From assembly GCF_019649055.1 (NCBI RefSeq), contig NW_026570296.1:496001-560000 (forward strand): DNA of 64,000 nucleotides, given 5' to 3'. Source of the stretch: Paramacrobiotus metropolitanus. Lineage: Eukaryota > Tardigrada > Eutardigrada > Parachela > Macrobiotidae. Positions 1 to 11,413 of the stretch are shown in pieces (the stretch's first letter is position 1; each line of letters opens with the position of its first letter). The notes below the pieces were generated by a model. It made no database searches. It had not been told where the DNA came from and saw only the letters and a list, made by a program, of their open reading frames with translations. Position numbers and translations under genes: made by a program.

Positions 1-398
1 TAATTGTTTACATGTTCAAACGTGAAGACTTTGCATTTTTTTCAGAACGCAATGAGATTTACACCTTTTATGTTTAGCTGTACTGTTTTGCTTGGATTTC
101 CCGGGAATTGTAATTTTAAACAGTCGGATTTAAATACTATTACACCATTTATTGCCAAACTGCCAATTTAATATCGTGCAAGGCCAACAACGGTAAGCCA
201 ATACATAGAGAGGTTGTGCACTAAAAAGGGACGCTAGATGCTAATTGTAGAACTGACAGATAAAAGACTGTACCGAATTTGTAAACTCAAAGAAAGAGAA
301 GGGTATTCATTTCAAACCGTGAAAAACACTAGATAGTGGCGAAGTAGAGGGCATAATAACGTGAAAAGCTTATTAAATGCTGTGTTGCAGGGAAAAGG
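1..398. other. Left edge, no gene recognised
   Basis: AT-rich sequence beyond the 3' end of the element-1 ORF3. A 3' LTR of element 1 would be expected here. I compared it by eye with the putative 5' LTR at 19708-20260 and saw no match. Either the 3' LTR lies left of the window or the element is truncated. Confidence 0.5.
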
Positions 399-1244
399 CT
401 AAACAGCAGCGCCCATATCATCATCATCATCGCGGCGTGGACGGTGACGTTTGGCGATTGAAGCATCCAGTTTGCCCGGGCCACGCTTCTCCTGTCCTTC
501 ATGTAACAGCCAACGCGTTTGTTGCAATTGCTGCTGCTGTTGGGATGACGAGCGCGGATCCGCTGCATTCAGACGATCGAAGTAGCGCTGCTCTGCTTCC
601 AAGCGGTGATCCTCGTCAATATTGGAAACCAATTCCTCGATATGCTGATTATACGCGTCCACGAGCGTAACAACGGCACCATGGTCTCCCGTTTCTCCCG
701 GAACATAATCCAACGCAGTGAGGAACTCGACAGGATTGCGCACTACGTTGATGCCGTAGTTCCGACGGAGTTCGCAGACGATTTGCCCGATGAGCCATCC
801 CTGGCGGAAGTCCACACGCAGGTAACGAAGTAAAGCATAGTGTGCATCCTTTGACAGATCCAGAGTGTGGACAAAGCGGTTATATTTGTCCACCGTCATC
901 TCTGAGCCATTGTGATAAATCTTGCCTCGAAAACGCAATCGAGTTTCAGGATGCAGCTCCACATAATCTCTGTCCGGATTGTAGGGACAATGAATCAAAC
1001 CAGACGGGGGAATATAACTCTTTCCTCCACGAGCATAGTCATGCGGAGACGGACGAAGGCCACAATCCACCATGCGATGGGACCATTCAAATGTTGGTTC
1101 AGGCCATCCGGTGTGAGGATCAGGATACTGTGGCGGCTGAACGTCGGCCAAGACATCTGCTACAACCTGTACCGAATCTTCCGAGGAACTCGTGGTATCC
1201 TCATGCATGAAGGAAGGATGTGCTGGCACTTTCGGGCGATACAT
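399..1244 (-). CDS. Element-1 ORF3, 281 aa, downstream of pol
   Basis: This ORF starts with MYRPKVPAHPSF and ends in a Q-rich stretch, a basic RHRPRR patch and a short Asp run (DDDDD). No signal peptide or membrane segment is visible, so a classical Env is unlikely. Its first 103 codons reappear in frame with RNase H in the two hybrid ORFs to the right, because a tandem-duplication breakpoint falls at 935-937 inside this gene. Near its C-terminus, VDAYNQHIEEL and RLNAADP resemble VDGVETYIDEF and RLAADP in the tail of the last ORF of element 2. I infer that both are the same element-encoded 3' protein. Its function is unknown. A nucleic-acid-binding or late structural role is possible because of the basic tail. 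Confidence 0.6.
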   Translation of the reverse strand: MYRPKVPAHPSFMHEDTTSSSEDSVQVVADVLADVQPPQYPDPHTGWPEPTFEWSHRMVDCGLRPSPHDYARGGKSYIPPSGLIHCPYNPDRDYVELHPETRLRFRGKIYHNGSEMTVDKYNRFVHTLDLSKDAHYALLRYLRVDFRQGWLIGQIVCELRRNYGINVVRNPVEFLTALDYVPGETGDHGAVVTLVDAYNQHIEELVSNIDEDHRLEAEQRYFDRLNAADPRSSSQQQQQLQQTRWLLHEGQEKRGPGKLDASIAKRHRPRRDDDDDMGAAV

Positions 1245-1588
1245 TATCAGAAATTGTTAGGCGTAAAATCAGTGTAGAAAAGGAGCAACTTCGCACAAGA
1301 CCAAGAGCGAATTAATGAATGACACTGATCTTTGCAGGTAAAATCGCATTTGCGGCCAGCTAAAAGCAGCTTTTCCACGCAAGTGATATGCCGAAAGAGC
1401 AACGAACGCTACTACGTCACTGCGGACTGTCCAATGGCGAATGCGGCTACTCAATCCGTACGTACACACAGATTTAATGGGAACTTTCCAAACAATTTAA
1501 TGCAGTAGAGAGTAAAAATTCCAATTCTTAAAATTCAAAAATAAAATAAAATAGAATAAATGTACAAATTTACACGGCCGCTCGGCCT
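1245..1588. other. Spacer between pol and ORF3 of element 1
   Basis: About 345 bp of non-coding DNA, repeated at 4640-4984 and 8036-8381. It contains an A-rich tract at about 1498-1560 and a GGCCGCTCGGCC inverted repeat just beside the pol stop. It has no LTR match and no ORF. Upstream in-frame stops mean ORF3 needs its own start or splicing to be expressed. Confidence 0.6.
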
Positions 1589-4500
1589 TTTAATCCAGAT
1601 TACATAAGGTACAGATCCGGCAAAATTTCGCTAAATCAGACTTCATTTCAGGCCAGAAAAACCGAAGGTGTTTATATAAGTAATCATATGGCGAAATGGC
1701 ACTACCATACTTATGAAGCAACCGACGGTGTACTGATTCAGCTAATATTTTACGCCATTGAAACGGTATCAGAATTTTAGGGATTCTTTCTGGATATCCT
1801 CTCTTTCGCCGTAATGGCAGATAATGCCTTTTACTTTTAGAACTAAAGGAAGATGCCAGGCCGCGTATGCAGATTCCTCAAGAGTGCAATCTCCATCAAC
1901 AACGGCGTCCCACAACATCATGTCACTGCACTCCATCTGGCGATACCTCCAGAATTCCTGCTTATCAAGGGCGTCATCAGATATTACGCCTTGTGGCCAG
2001 AACTGCTCAATTGGACGTGCCCAAGCCGGGACTGGGAGAATTCTGTCTTCTACAGCTTGTAAAGTAGTTTTTGCTGGCTGCGCCGGCCCAATCTCCATTG
2101 CGTTACAGGTAATTGACGAAGTATCACTGGCCACCGGGGCAACTAGTTCAGATTGGCCCCCTCCCGGCTGGGATACATTCAGAATAGCCGGTTCTCTATC
2201 ATTTGTGGCCATGCGCTTTTTGGCGTCAGCCGACGGGTCTCTTTTACGCTTTTTGCCGTTCATCTGGTTCACAAGTCTTTCCACAGGTTTCACCACACGC
2301 CCGGAGCGGGTTTTAAGCAATGGAACCGCTTCCATCTGGTTATCCAGATATTCAGCATACTCAGCATCAAGGCGCGACGATGCTGAATCCACAGATGGAA
2401 TCACCGGCGGCGGCGCGGGCGCCTCAACTAATTCATCGGGGCATTCCTTCTCCACACAATCGAGCAACTTCGGTAAGTGCTCGTCTTGCAGTATAGTATC
2501 AACGTCGCGGAAATTATACGGCTTTAAACGGCTGACATGTACAGTGTCAGTTTTGACATTTCCACGCCGATTACTCTTTACTACATAGTGCACCGGCCCT
2601 GACTGACGCACAATTTCCCATCCAGCAGTCCAACGGGGCATATGGGATGGATTTTTCCCGACTTTCCGATGTAATACGTAAACCAAGACCTGATCTCCGG
2701 ATTTATACGAAGTATGCGATATATTAGCATCATATCTAATTTTGTCTTTAAGCTTATGGCGAAACTCTTCAGCATTCACCAAGTCCAGGGCCTCACCAAG
2801 GCCGCGTTGCATCTGCTGTACATACACATGGGCGGGAATCACAAAATCCTCTTCCAACGGCAGGAAGTTATTTATCGGTAAGCGCATCTCAGTGCCATGC
2901 ATCATGAAGAACGGTGAACGGCCCGTTCGCTCTACTACTTTACTGTTAAATGCAGCACAAAGTGCTGGGAGGAATATATCCCAGTCACTTTGCTGTTCAT
3001 TAACATACTTCGCAAGCGCCTTCTTGATTTCCCCTACGCGTTTTTCGACAAGACCGTTACCCTGTTGGTGGCCTGACGCCGTCGGTGCGTGAGCAACACC
3101 AGCGAGGGCGAGAAGCTCCCGAAACATTTCTGACATGAAATTACTGCCGCGGTCTGAGGTGATGTGTACAGGCATGCCAAAGACTGTCAGTATCCGGCGA
3201 TAGAAGAACAACGCCAAAGTGGCGGCATCATTTCTCTCAACTGCCTCCGCAACTATGTATTTGCTTCCGTAATCAACTGCAATAATAATGTTTTTATTTC
3301 CAGATTCGGTCGTTGGGAGGGCCGGAGCAACGTCGATTGCCCAAACTAACCGAGGAGGAACCGTCGGATTTGACTGGAGAGCACCGGCCGGTGCCGTAGC
3401 AAGAGGATTTTGTGCAAGGCACGCCGGGCAAGAGGCACAATAACTTTTAACAGACTCGAACATACGGGGCCAATAAAAATATTTATACATCCTCTTATAG
3501 GTGGCCAGGACGCCCAAGTGTGCTGCTAGCGGGGAATCATGGTTATCCTGAAGGAACTGAAGCCGCCAGTGAACAGGTACATACATGCAGTAATAGATCT
3601 TCCGGTTTAATTCAAACTTGTAGTAAACTACGCCCTGTTTCACCACAAATTTGTTTAGATGTAATTTCTCGTGGTCTGACATCTTTTCCTTTTTATTCTC
3701 TAGGAGCAGCCGCCATCGGACAATTCGCGCATCGCGAGACTGCTCTTCAGCCCAATAGGTAGCTTTGTCATCTGTAATCAACTTCTGCACCTTATCCTCA
3801 TCAAAGGCTTTCATGTCTTCCTCTGGAATGGCTTTAACTTCGGCCGACATCATCTCAAAGCGGATATCCACATAATCTCTCTCCAGGATCGCGAAACAGC
3901 ACTCAATCATGGTCACATCACCGGCAAAAGGGTAGGTTTGCCGATAATCGAACTCAATATCCGAGTCATCAGAATTAGGTTCCGGTTGCTCTCCTGGATT
4001 TCTGCTCAACGCGTCAGCAATTACATTCTCTTTGCCAGGTATGTGAACTGGTTTAGTGTTAAATTGCTGGATATACAACGCCCAGCGCCCAAGGCGGCCA
4101 GCGGCGTCGCGCATATTATTTAGGAAAACCAAAGCCTGATGATCGGTCTGGACTTCGAACTGATAGTCAGAAAGATAGTGTTTCCATTTCTTGAGAGCGC
4201 AAATAACAGCATAGGCCTCAAGCTCAGTAGGGAAATAGAGCCTTTTCTGTGTTTCAGTCAACTTGCGGCTTAGGTACGCAATGGGACGCCAGTTCGTCGG
4301 CACTTCAGTCGGTTTATCCTTGGGGCATTGCAATCGAGTTTCAGGATGCAGCTCCACATAATCTCTGTCCGGATTGTAGGGACAATGAATCAAACCAGAC
4401 GGGGGAATATAACTCTTTCCTCCACGAGCATAGTCATGCGGAGACGGACGAAGGCCACAATCCACCATGCGATGGGACCATTCAAATGTTGGTTCAGGCC

Positions 4501-4639
4501 ATCCGGTGTGAGGATCAGGATACTGTGGCGGCTGAACGTCGGCCAAGACATCTGCTACAACCTGTACCGAATCTTCCGAGGAACTCGTGGTATCCTCATG
4601 CATGAAGGAAGGATGTGCTGGCACTTTCGGGCGATACAT
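1589..4639 (-). pseudogene. Hybrid ORF3/pol fusion, tandem unit 1
   Basis: A 956-codon ORF (1769-4639) begins with 103 codons of ORF3, then enters RNase H just after the position of its first catalytic Asp. It continues with the TDHQAL and ADALSR blocks. The integrase HHCC module, a DD35E core (AIDVAP, TSDRGS, NGLVEK) and a GPY/F-like segment follow. The reading frame is lost near 1783, where a T run is one base shorter than in units 2 and 3. The last HHCC module (1589-1770) is therefore out of frame. RNase H is incomplete, so this is a by-product of the duplication rather than a working enzyme, although the integrase part is intact. It would be made only if the ORF3 start is transcribed from upstream pol-containing RNA. 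Confidence 0.85.
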
Positions 4640-4984
4640 TATCAGAAATTGTTAGGCGTAAAATCAGTGTAGAAAAGGAGCAACTTCGCACAAGACCAAG
4701 AGCGAATTAATGAATGACACTGATCTTTGCAGGTAAAATCGCATTTGCGGCCAGCTAAAAGCAGCTTTTCCACGCAAGTGATATGCCGAAAGAGCAACGA
4801 ACGCTACTACGTCACTGCGGACTGTCCAATGGCGAATGCGGCTACTCAATCCGTACGTACACACAGATTTAATGGGAACTTTCCAAACAATTTAATGCAG
4901 TAGAGAGTAAAAATTCCAATTCTTAAAATTCAAAAATAAAATAAAATAGAATAAATGTACAAATTTACACGGCCGCTCGGCCTT

Positions 4985-7900
4985 TTAATCCAGATTACAT
5001 AAGGTACAGATCCGGCAAAATTTCGCTAAATCAGACTTCATTTCAGGCCAGAAAAACCGAAGGTGTTTATATAAGTAATCATATGGCGAAATGGCACTAC
5101 CATACTTATGAAGCAACCGACGGTGTACTGATTCAGCTAATATTTTACGCCATTGAAACGGTATCAGAATTTTAGGGATTCTTTTCTGGATATCCTCTCT
5201 TTCGCCGTAATGGCAGATAATGCCTTTTACTTTTAGAACTAAAGGAAGATGCCAGGCCGCGTATGCAGATTCCTCAAGAGTGCAATCTCCATCAACAACG
5301 GCGTCCCACAACATCATGTCACTGCACTCCATCTGGCGATACCTCCAGAATTCCTGCTTATCAAGGGCGTCATCAGATATTACGCCTTGTGGCCAGAACT
5401 GCTCAATTGGACGTGCCCAAGCCGGGACTGGGAGAATTCTGTCTTCTACAGCTTGTAAAGTAGTTTTTGCTGGCTGCGCCGGCCCAATCTCCATTGCGTT
5501 ACAGGTAATTGACGAAGTATCACTGGCCACCGGGGCAACTAGTTCAGATTGGCCCCCTCCCGGCTGGGATACATTCAGAATAGCCGGTTCTCTATCATTT
5601 GTGGCCATGCGCTTTTTGGCGTCAGCCGACGGGTCTCTTTACGCTTTTGTCGTTCATCTGGTTCACAAGTCTTTCCACAGGTTTCACCACACGCCCGGAG
5701 CGGGTTTTAAGCAATGGAACCGCTTCCATCTGGTTATCCAGATATTCAGCATACTCAGCATCAAGGCGCGACGATGCTGAATCCACAGATGGAATCACCG
5801 GCGGCGGCGCGGGCGCCTCAACTAATTCATCGGGGCACTCCTTCTCCACACAATCGAGCAACTTCGGTAAGTGCTCGTCTTGCAGTATAGTATCAACGTC
5901 GCGGAAATTATACGGCTTTTAAACGGCTGACATGTACAGTGTCAGTTTTGACATTTCCACGCCGATTACTCTTTACTACATAGTGCACTGGCCCTGACTG
6001 ACGCACGATTTCCCATCCAGCAGTCCAACGGGGCATAAGGGATGGATTTTTCCCCACTTTCCGATGTAATACGTAAACTAAGACCTGATCCCCGGATTTA
6101 TACGAAGTATGCGATATATTAGCATCATATCTAATTTTGTCTTTAAGCTTATGGCGAAACTCTTCAGCATTCACCAAGTCCAGGGCCTCACCAAGGCCGC
6201 GTTGCATCTGCTGTACATACACATGGGCGGGAATCACAAAATCCTCTTCCAACGGCAGGAAGTTATTTATCGGTAAGCGCATCTCAGTGCCATGCATCAT
6301 GAAGAACGGTGAACGGCCCGTTCGCTCTACTACTTTACTGTTAAATGCAGCACAAAGTGCTGGGAGGAATATATCCCAGTCACTTTGCTGTTCATTAACA
6401 TACTTCGCAAGCGCCTTCTTGATTTCCCCTACGCGTTTTTCGACAAGACCGTTACCCTGTTGGTGGCCTGACGCCGTCGGTGCGTGAGCAACACCAGCGA
6501 GGGCGAGAAGCTCCCGAAACATTTCTGACATGAAATTACTGCCGCGGTCTGAGGTGATGTGTACAGGCATGCCAAAGACTGTCAGTATCCGGCGATAGAA
6601 GAACAACGCCAAAGTGGCGGCATCATTTCTCTCAACTGCCTCCGCAACTATGTATTTGCTTCCGTAATCAACTGCAATAATAATGTTTTTATTTCCAGAT
6701 TCGGTCGTTGGGAGGGCCGGAGCAACGTCGATTGCCCAAACTAACCGAGGAGGAACCGTCGGATTTGACTGGAGAGCACCGGCCGGTGCCGTAGCAAGAG
6801 GATTTTGTGCAAGGCACGCCGGGCAAGAGGCACAATAACTTTTAACAGACTCGAACATACGGGGCCAATAAAAAATATTTATACATCCTCTTATAGGTGG
6901 CCAGGACGCCCAAGTGTGCTGCTAGCGGGGAATCATGGTTATCCTGAAGGAACTGAAGCCGCCAGTGAACAGGTACATACATGCAGTAATAGATCTTCCG
7001 GTTTAATTCAAACTTGTAGTAAACTACGCCCTGTTTCACCACAAATTTGTTTAGATGTAATTTCTCGTGGTCTGACATCTTTTCCTTTTTATTCTCTAGG
7101 AGCAGCCGCCATCGGACAATTCGCGCATCGCGAGACTGCTCTTCAGCCCAATAGGTAGCTTTGTCATCTGTAATCAACTTCTGCACCTTATCCTCATCAA
7201 AGGCTTTCATGTCTTCCTCTGGAATGGCTTTAACTTCGGCCGACATCATCTCAAAGCGGATATCCACATAATCTCTCTCCAGGATCGCGAAACAGCACTC
7301 AATCATGGTCACATCACCGGCAAAAGGGTAGGTTTGCCGATAATCGAACTCAATATCCGAGTCATCAGAATTAGGTTCCGGTTGCTCTCCTGGATTTCTG
7401 CTCAACGCGTCAGCAATTACATTCTCTTTGCCAGGTATGTGAACTGGTTTAGTGTTAAATTGCTGGATATACAACGCCCAGCGCCCAAGGCGGCCAGCGG
7501 CGTCGCGCATATTATTTAGGAAAACCAAAGCCTGATGATCGGTCTGGACTTCGAACTGATAGTCAGAAAGATAGTGTTTCCATTTCTTGAGAGCGCAAAT
7601 AACAGCATAGGCCTCAAGCTCAGTAGGGAAATAGAGCCTTTTCTGTGTTTCAGTCAACTTGCGGCTTAGGTACGCAATGGGACGCCAGTTCGTCGGCACT
7701 TCAGTCGGTTTATCCTTGGGGCATTGCAATCGAGTTTCAGGATGCAGCTCCACATAATCTCTGTCCGGATTGTAGGGACAATGAATCAAACCAGACGGGG
7801 GAATATAACTCTTTCCTCCACGAGCATAGTCATGCGGAGACGGACGAAGGCCACAATCCACCATGCGATGGGACCATTCAAATGTTGGTTCAGGCCATCC

Positions 7901-8035
7901 GGTGTGAGGATCAGGATACTGTGGCGGCTGAACGTCGGCCAAGACATCTGCTACAACCTGTACCGAATCTTCCGAGGAACTCGTGGTATCCTCATGCATG
8001 AAGGAAGGATGTGCTGGCACTTTCGGGCGATACAT
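4985..8035 (-). pseudogene. Hybrid ORF3/pol fusion, tandem unit 2, frameshifted
   Basis: Same arrangement as unit 1, but broken at three homopolymers: an extra A near 6868, an extra T near 5916, and missing bases near 5635-5650. The surviving segments are 6842-8035 (ORF3 start, RNase H, HHCC), 5908-6858 (integrase core), 5622-5861, and 4985-5608 (C-terminal HHCC module with its CNLD end). Because all the breaks are homopolymer length changes, consensus error is as likely as true decay. Confidence 0.85.
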
Positions 8036-8381
8036 TATCAGAAATTGTTAGGCGTAAAATCAGTGTAGAAAAGGAGCAACTTCGCACAAGACCAAGAGCG
8101 AATTAATGAATGACACTGATCTTTGCAGGTAAAAATCGCATTTGCGGCCAGCTAAAAGCAGCTTTTCCACGCAAGTGATATGCCGAAAGAGCAACGAACG
8201 CTACTACGTCACTGCGGACTGTCCAATGGCGAATGCGGCTACTCAATCCGTACGTACACACAGATTTAATGGGAACTTTCCAAACAATTTAATGCAGTAG
8301 AGAGTAAAAATTCCAATTCTTAAAATTCAAAAATAAAATAAAATAGAATAAATGTACAAATTTACACGGCCGCTCGGCCTT

Positions 8382-11300
8382 TTAATCCAGATTACATAAG
8401 GTACAGATCCGGCAAAATTTCGCTAAATCAGACTTCATTTCAGGCCAGAAAAACCGAAGGTGTTTATATAAGTAATCATATGGCGAAATGGCACTACCAT
8501 ACTTATGAAGCAACCGACGGTGTACTGATTCAGCTAATATTTTACGCCATTGAAACGGTATCAGAATTTTAGGGATTCTTTTCTGGATATCCTCTCTTTC
8601 GCCGTAATGGCAGATAATGCCTTTTACTTTTAGAACTAAAGGAAGATGCCAGGCCGCGTATGCAGATTCCTCAAGAGTGCAATCTCCATCAACAACGGCG
8701 TCCCACAACATCATGTCACTGCACTCCATCTGGCGATACCTCCAGAATTCCTGCTTATCAAGGGCGTCATCAGATATTACGCCTTGTGGCCAGAACTGCT
8801 CAATTGGACGTGCCCAAGCCGGGACTGGGAGAATTCTGTCTTCTACAGCTTGTAAAGTAGTTTTGCTGGCTGCGCCGGCCCAATCTCCATTGCGTTACAG
8901 GTAATTGACGAAGTATCACTGGCCACCGGGGCAACTAGTTCAGATTGGCCCTCCCGGCTGGGATACATTCAGAATAGCCGGTTCTCTATCATTTGTGGCC
9001 ATGCGCTTTTTGGCGTCAGCCGACGGGTCTCTTTTACGCTTTTTGTCGTTCATCTGGTTCACAAGTCTTTCCACAGGTTTCACCACACGCCCGGAGCGGG
9101 TTTTAAGCAATGGAACCGCTTCCATCTGGTTATCCAGATATTCAGCATACTCAGCATCAAGGCGCGACGATGCTGAATCCACAGATGGAATCACCGGCGG
9201 CGGCGCGGGCGCCTCAACTAATTCATCGGGGCACTCCTTCTCCACACAATCGAGCAACTTCGGTAAGTGCTCGTCTTGCAGTATAGTATCAACGTCGCGG
9301 AAATTATACGGCTTTAAACGGCTGACATGTACAGTGTCAGTTTTGACATTTCCACGCCGATTACTCTTTACTACATAGTGCACTGGCCCTGACTGACGCA
9401 CGATTTCCCATCCAGCAGTCCAACGGGGCATAAGGGATGGATTTTTCCCCACTTTCCGATGTAATACGTAAACTAAGACCTGATCCCCGGATTTATACGA
9501 AGTATGCGATATATTAGCATCATATCTAATTTTGTCTTTAAGCTTATGGCGAAACTCTTCAGCATTCACCAAGTCCAGGGCCTCACCAAGGCCGCGTTGC
9601 ATCTGCTGTACATACACATGGGCGGGAATCACAAAATCCTCTTCCAACGGCAGGAAGTTATTTATCGGTAAGCGCATCTCAGTGCCATGCATCATGAAGA
9701 ACGGTGAACGGCCCGTTCGCTCTACTACTTTACTGTTAAATGCAGCACAAAGTGCTGGGAGGAATATATCCCAGTCACTTTGCTGTTCATTAACATACTT
9801 CGCAAGCGCCTTCTTGATTTCCCCTACGCGTTTTTCGACAAGACCGTTACCCTGTTGGTGGCCTGACGCCGTCGGTGCGTGAGCAACACCAGCGAGGGCG
9901 AGAAGCTCCCGAAACATTTCTGACATGAAATTACTGCCGCGGTCTGAGGTGATGTGTACAGGCATGCCAAAGACTGTCAGTATCCGGCGATAGAAGAACA
10001 ACGCCAAAGTGGCGGCATCATTTCTCTCAACTGCCTCCGCAACTATGTATTTGCTTCCGTAATCAACTGCAATAATAATGTTTTTATTTCCAGATTCGGT
10101 CGTTGGGAGGGCCGGAGCAACGTCGATTGCCCAAACTAACCGAGGTGGAACAGTCGGGTTTGACTGGAGAGCGCCGGCCGGTGCCGTAGCAAGAGGATTT
10201 TGTGCAAGGCACGCCGGGCAAGAAGCACAATAACTTTTAACAGACTCGAACATACGGGGCCAATAAAAATACTTGTACATCCTTTTATAGGTGGCCAGGA
10301 CGCCCAAGTGTGCTGCTAACGGGGAATCATGGTTATCCTGAAGGAACTGAAGCCGCCAGTGAACAGGTACATACATGCAGTAATAGATCTTGCGGTTTAA
10401 TTCAAATTTGTAGTAAACTACGCCCTGTTTCACCACAAATTTGTTTAGATGTAATTTCTCGTGGTCTGACATCTTTTCCTTTTTATTCTCTAGGAGCAGC
10501 CGCCATCGGACAATTCGCGCATCGCGAGACTGCTCTTCAGCCCAATAGGTAGCTTTGTCATCTGTAATCAACTTCTGCACCTTATCCTCATCAAAGGCTT
10601 TCATGTCTTCCTCTGGAATGGCTTTAACTTCGGCCGACATCATCTCAAAGCGGATATCCACATAATCTCTCTCCAGGATCGCGAAACAGCACTCAATCAT
10701 GGTCACATCACCGGCAAAGGGTAGGTTTGCCGATAATCGAACTCAATATCCGAGTCATCAGAATTAGGTTCCGGTTGCTCTCCTGGATTTCTGCTCAACG
10801 CGTCAGCAATTACATTCTCTTTGCCAGGTATGTGAACTGGTTTAGTGTTAAATTGCTGGATATACAACGCCCAGCGCCCAAGGCGGCCAGCGGCGTCGCG
10901 CATATTATTTAGGAAAACCAAAGCCTGATGATCGGTCTGGACTTCGAACTGATAGTCAGAAAGATAGTGTTTCCATTTCTTGAGAGCGCAAATAACAGCA
11001 TAGGCCTCAAGCTCAGTAGGGAAATAGAGCCTTTTCTGTGTTTCAGTCAACTTGCGGATTAGGTACGCAATGGGACGCCAGTTCGTCGGCACTTCAGTCG
11101 GTTTATCCTTGGGGCATTGCATAAGAACTGCACCCACAGCAATAGTACTTGCATCGACGATAACACGCGACAAAGCCTCCGGGTCGTAACGGGCCAAGAC
11201 CGGCGCCGTCACCAAGGCCTCCTTCAACTGTTCCACAGACCTGCACTGATCCGTTCCCCATTCAAAGGTAACTTTTTTAGGAATTAGTTTTTGAAGCGGC

Positions 11301-11413
11301 TCAGCGATTTCTTGGAAGTTCTTAATAAATTGACGATAATATCCTACCATACCTAAAAATCTGAGAATATCTTTCTTATCTTTTATAGGACCAAATTCCT
11401 TAACCGCCTGGAT
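8382..11413 (-). pseudogene. pol: 3' half of element-1 pol: RT thumb, RNase H, integrase, third HHCC module
   Basis: This continues directly from the TAG that ends the long ORF. The first part (10703-11413) holds the RT thumb (GMVGYYRQF) and RNase H with its four acidic sites (VDAS, ELEAYA, TDHQAL, ADALSR). A one-base loss in an A run near 10718 shifts the frame to 8940-10706. That segment carries the integrase zinc module (H-x6-H...C-x2-C), the DD35E core, and a GPY/F-like segment with VSRLKPY. A two-base loss in a C run near 8947 shifts the frame again. The last segment holds another HHCC-like module with FW, W, HRRLLH and FCRICTLC landmarks and ends at 8382. Confidence 0.9.

Larger units (their letters stand above)
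935..11118. repeat. Tandem triplication, unit about 3395 bp
   Basis: Three head-to-tail units lie at 935-4329, 4330-7725 and 7726-11118. Each runs from ORF3 codon 103, through the ORF3 start and the pol-ORF3 spacer, into pol up to the RNase H region. The outer joins are ORF3 sequence at 935 and pol sequence at 11119. At both internal junctions (4330 and 7726) pol is joined to ORF3 across a shared GCA, a 3-bp microhomology. The units differ by scattered substitutions and by 1-2 base indels, mostly in homopolymers. Unit 2 matches unit 3 on its left side and unit 1 on its right side. Confidence 0.95.

Noticed and set aside
399-1244. ORF3 as an envelope gene
   Set aside because: No signal peptide, membrane segment or fusion-type sequence is visible.
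1440-1480. Possible 3' LTR in the pol-ORF3 spacer, because CCGTACGTACA also occurs in the putative 5' LTR
   Set aside because: The match is only about 12 bp and does not extend on either side.
1824-2588. 254-aa plus-strand ORF and many others opposite pol
   Set aside because: Antisense shadows of the minus-strand pol gene; the same peptides recur in each tandem unit and have no domains.
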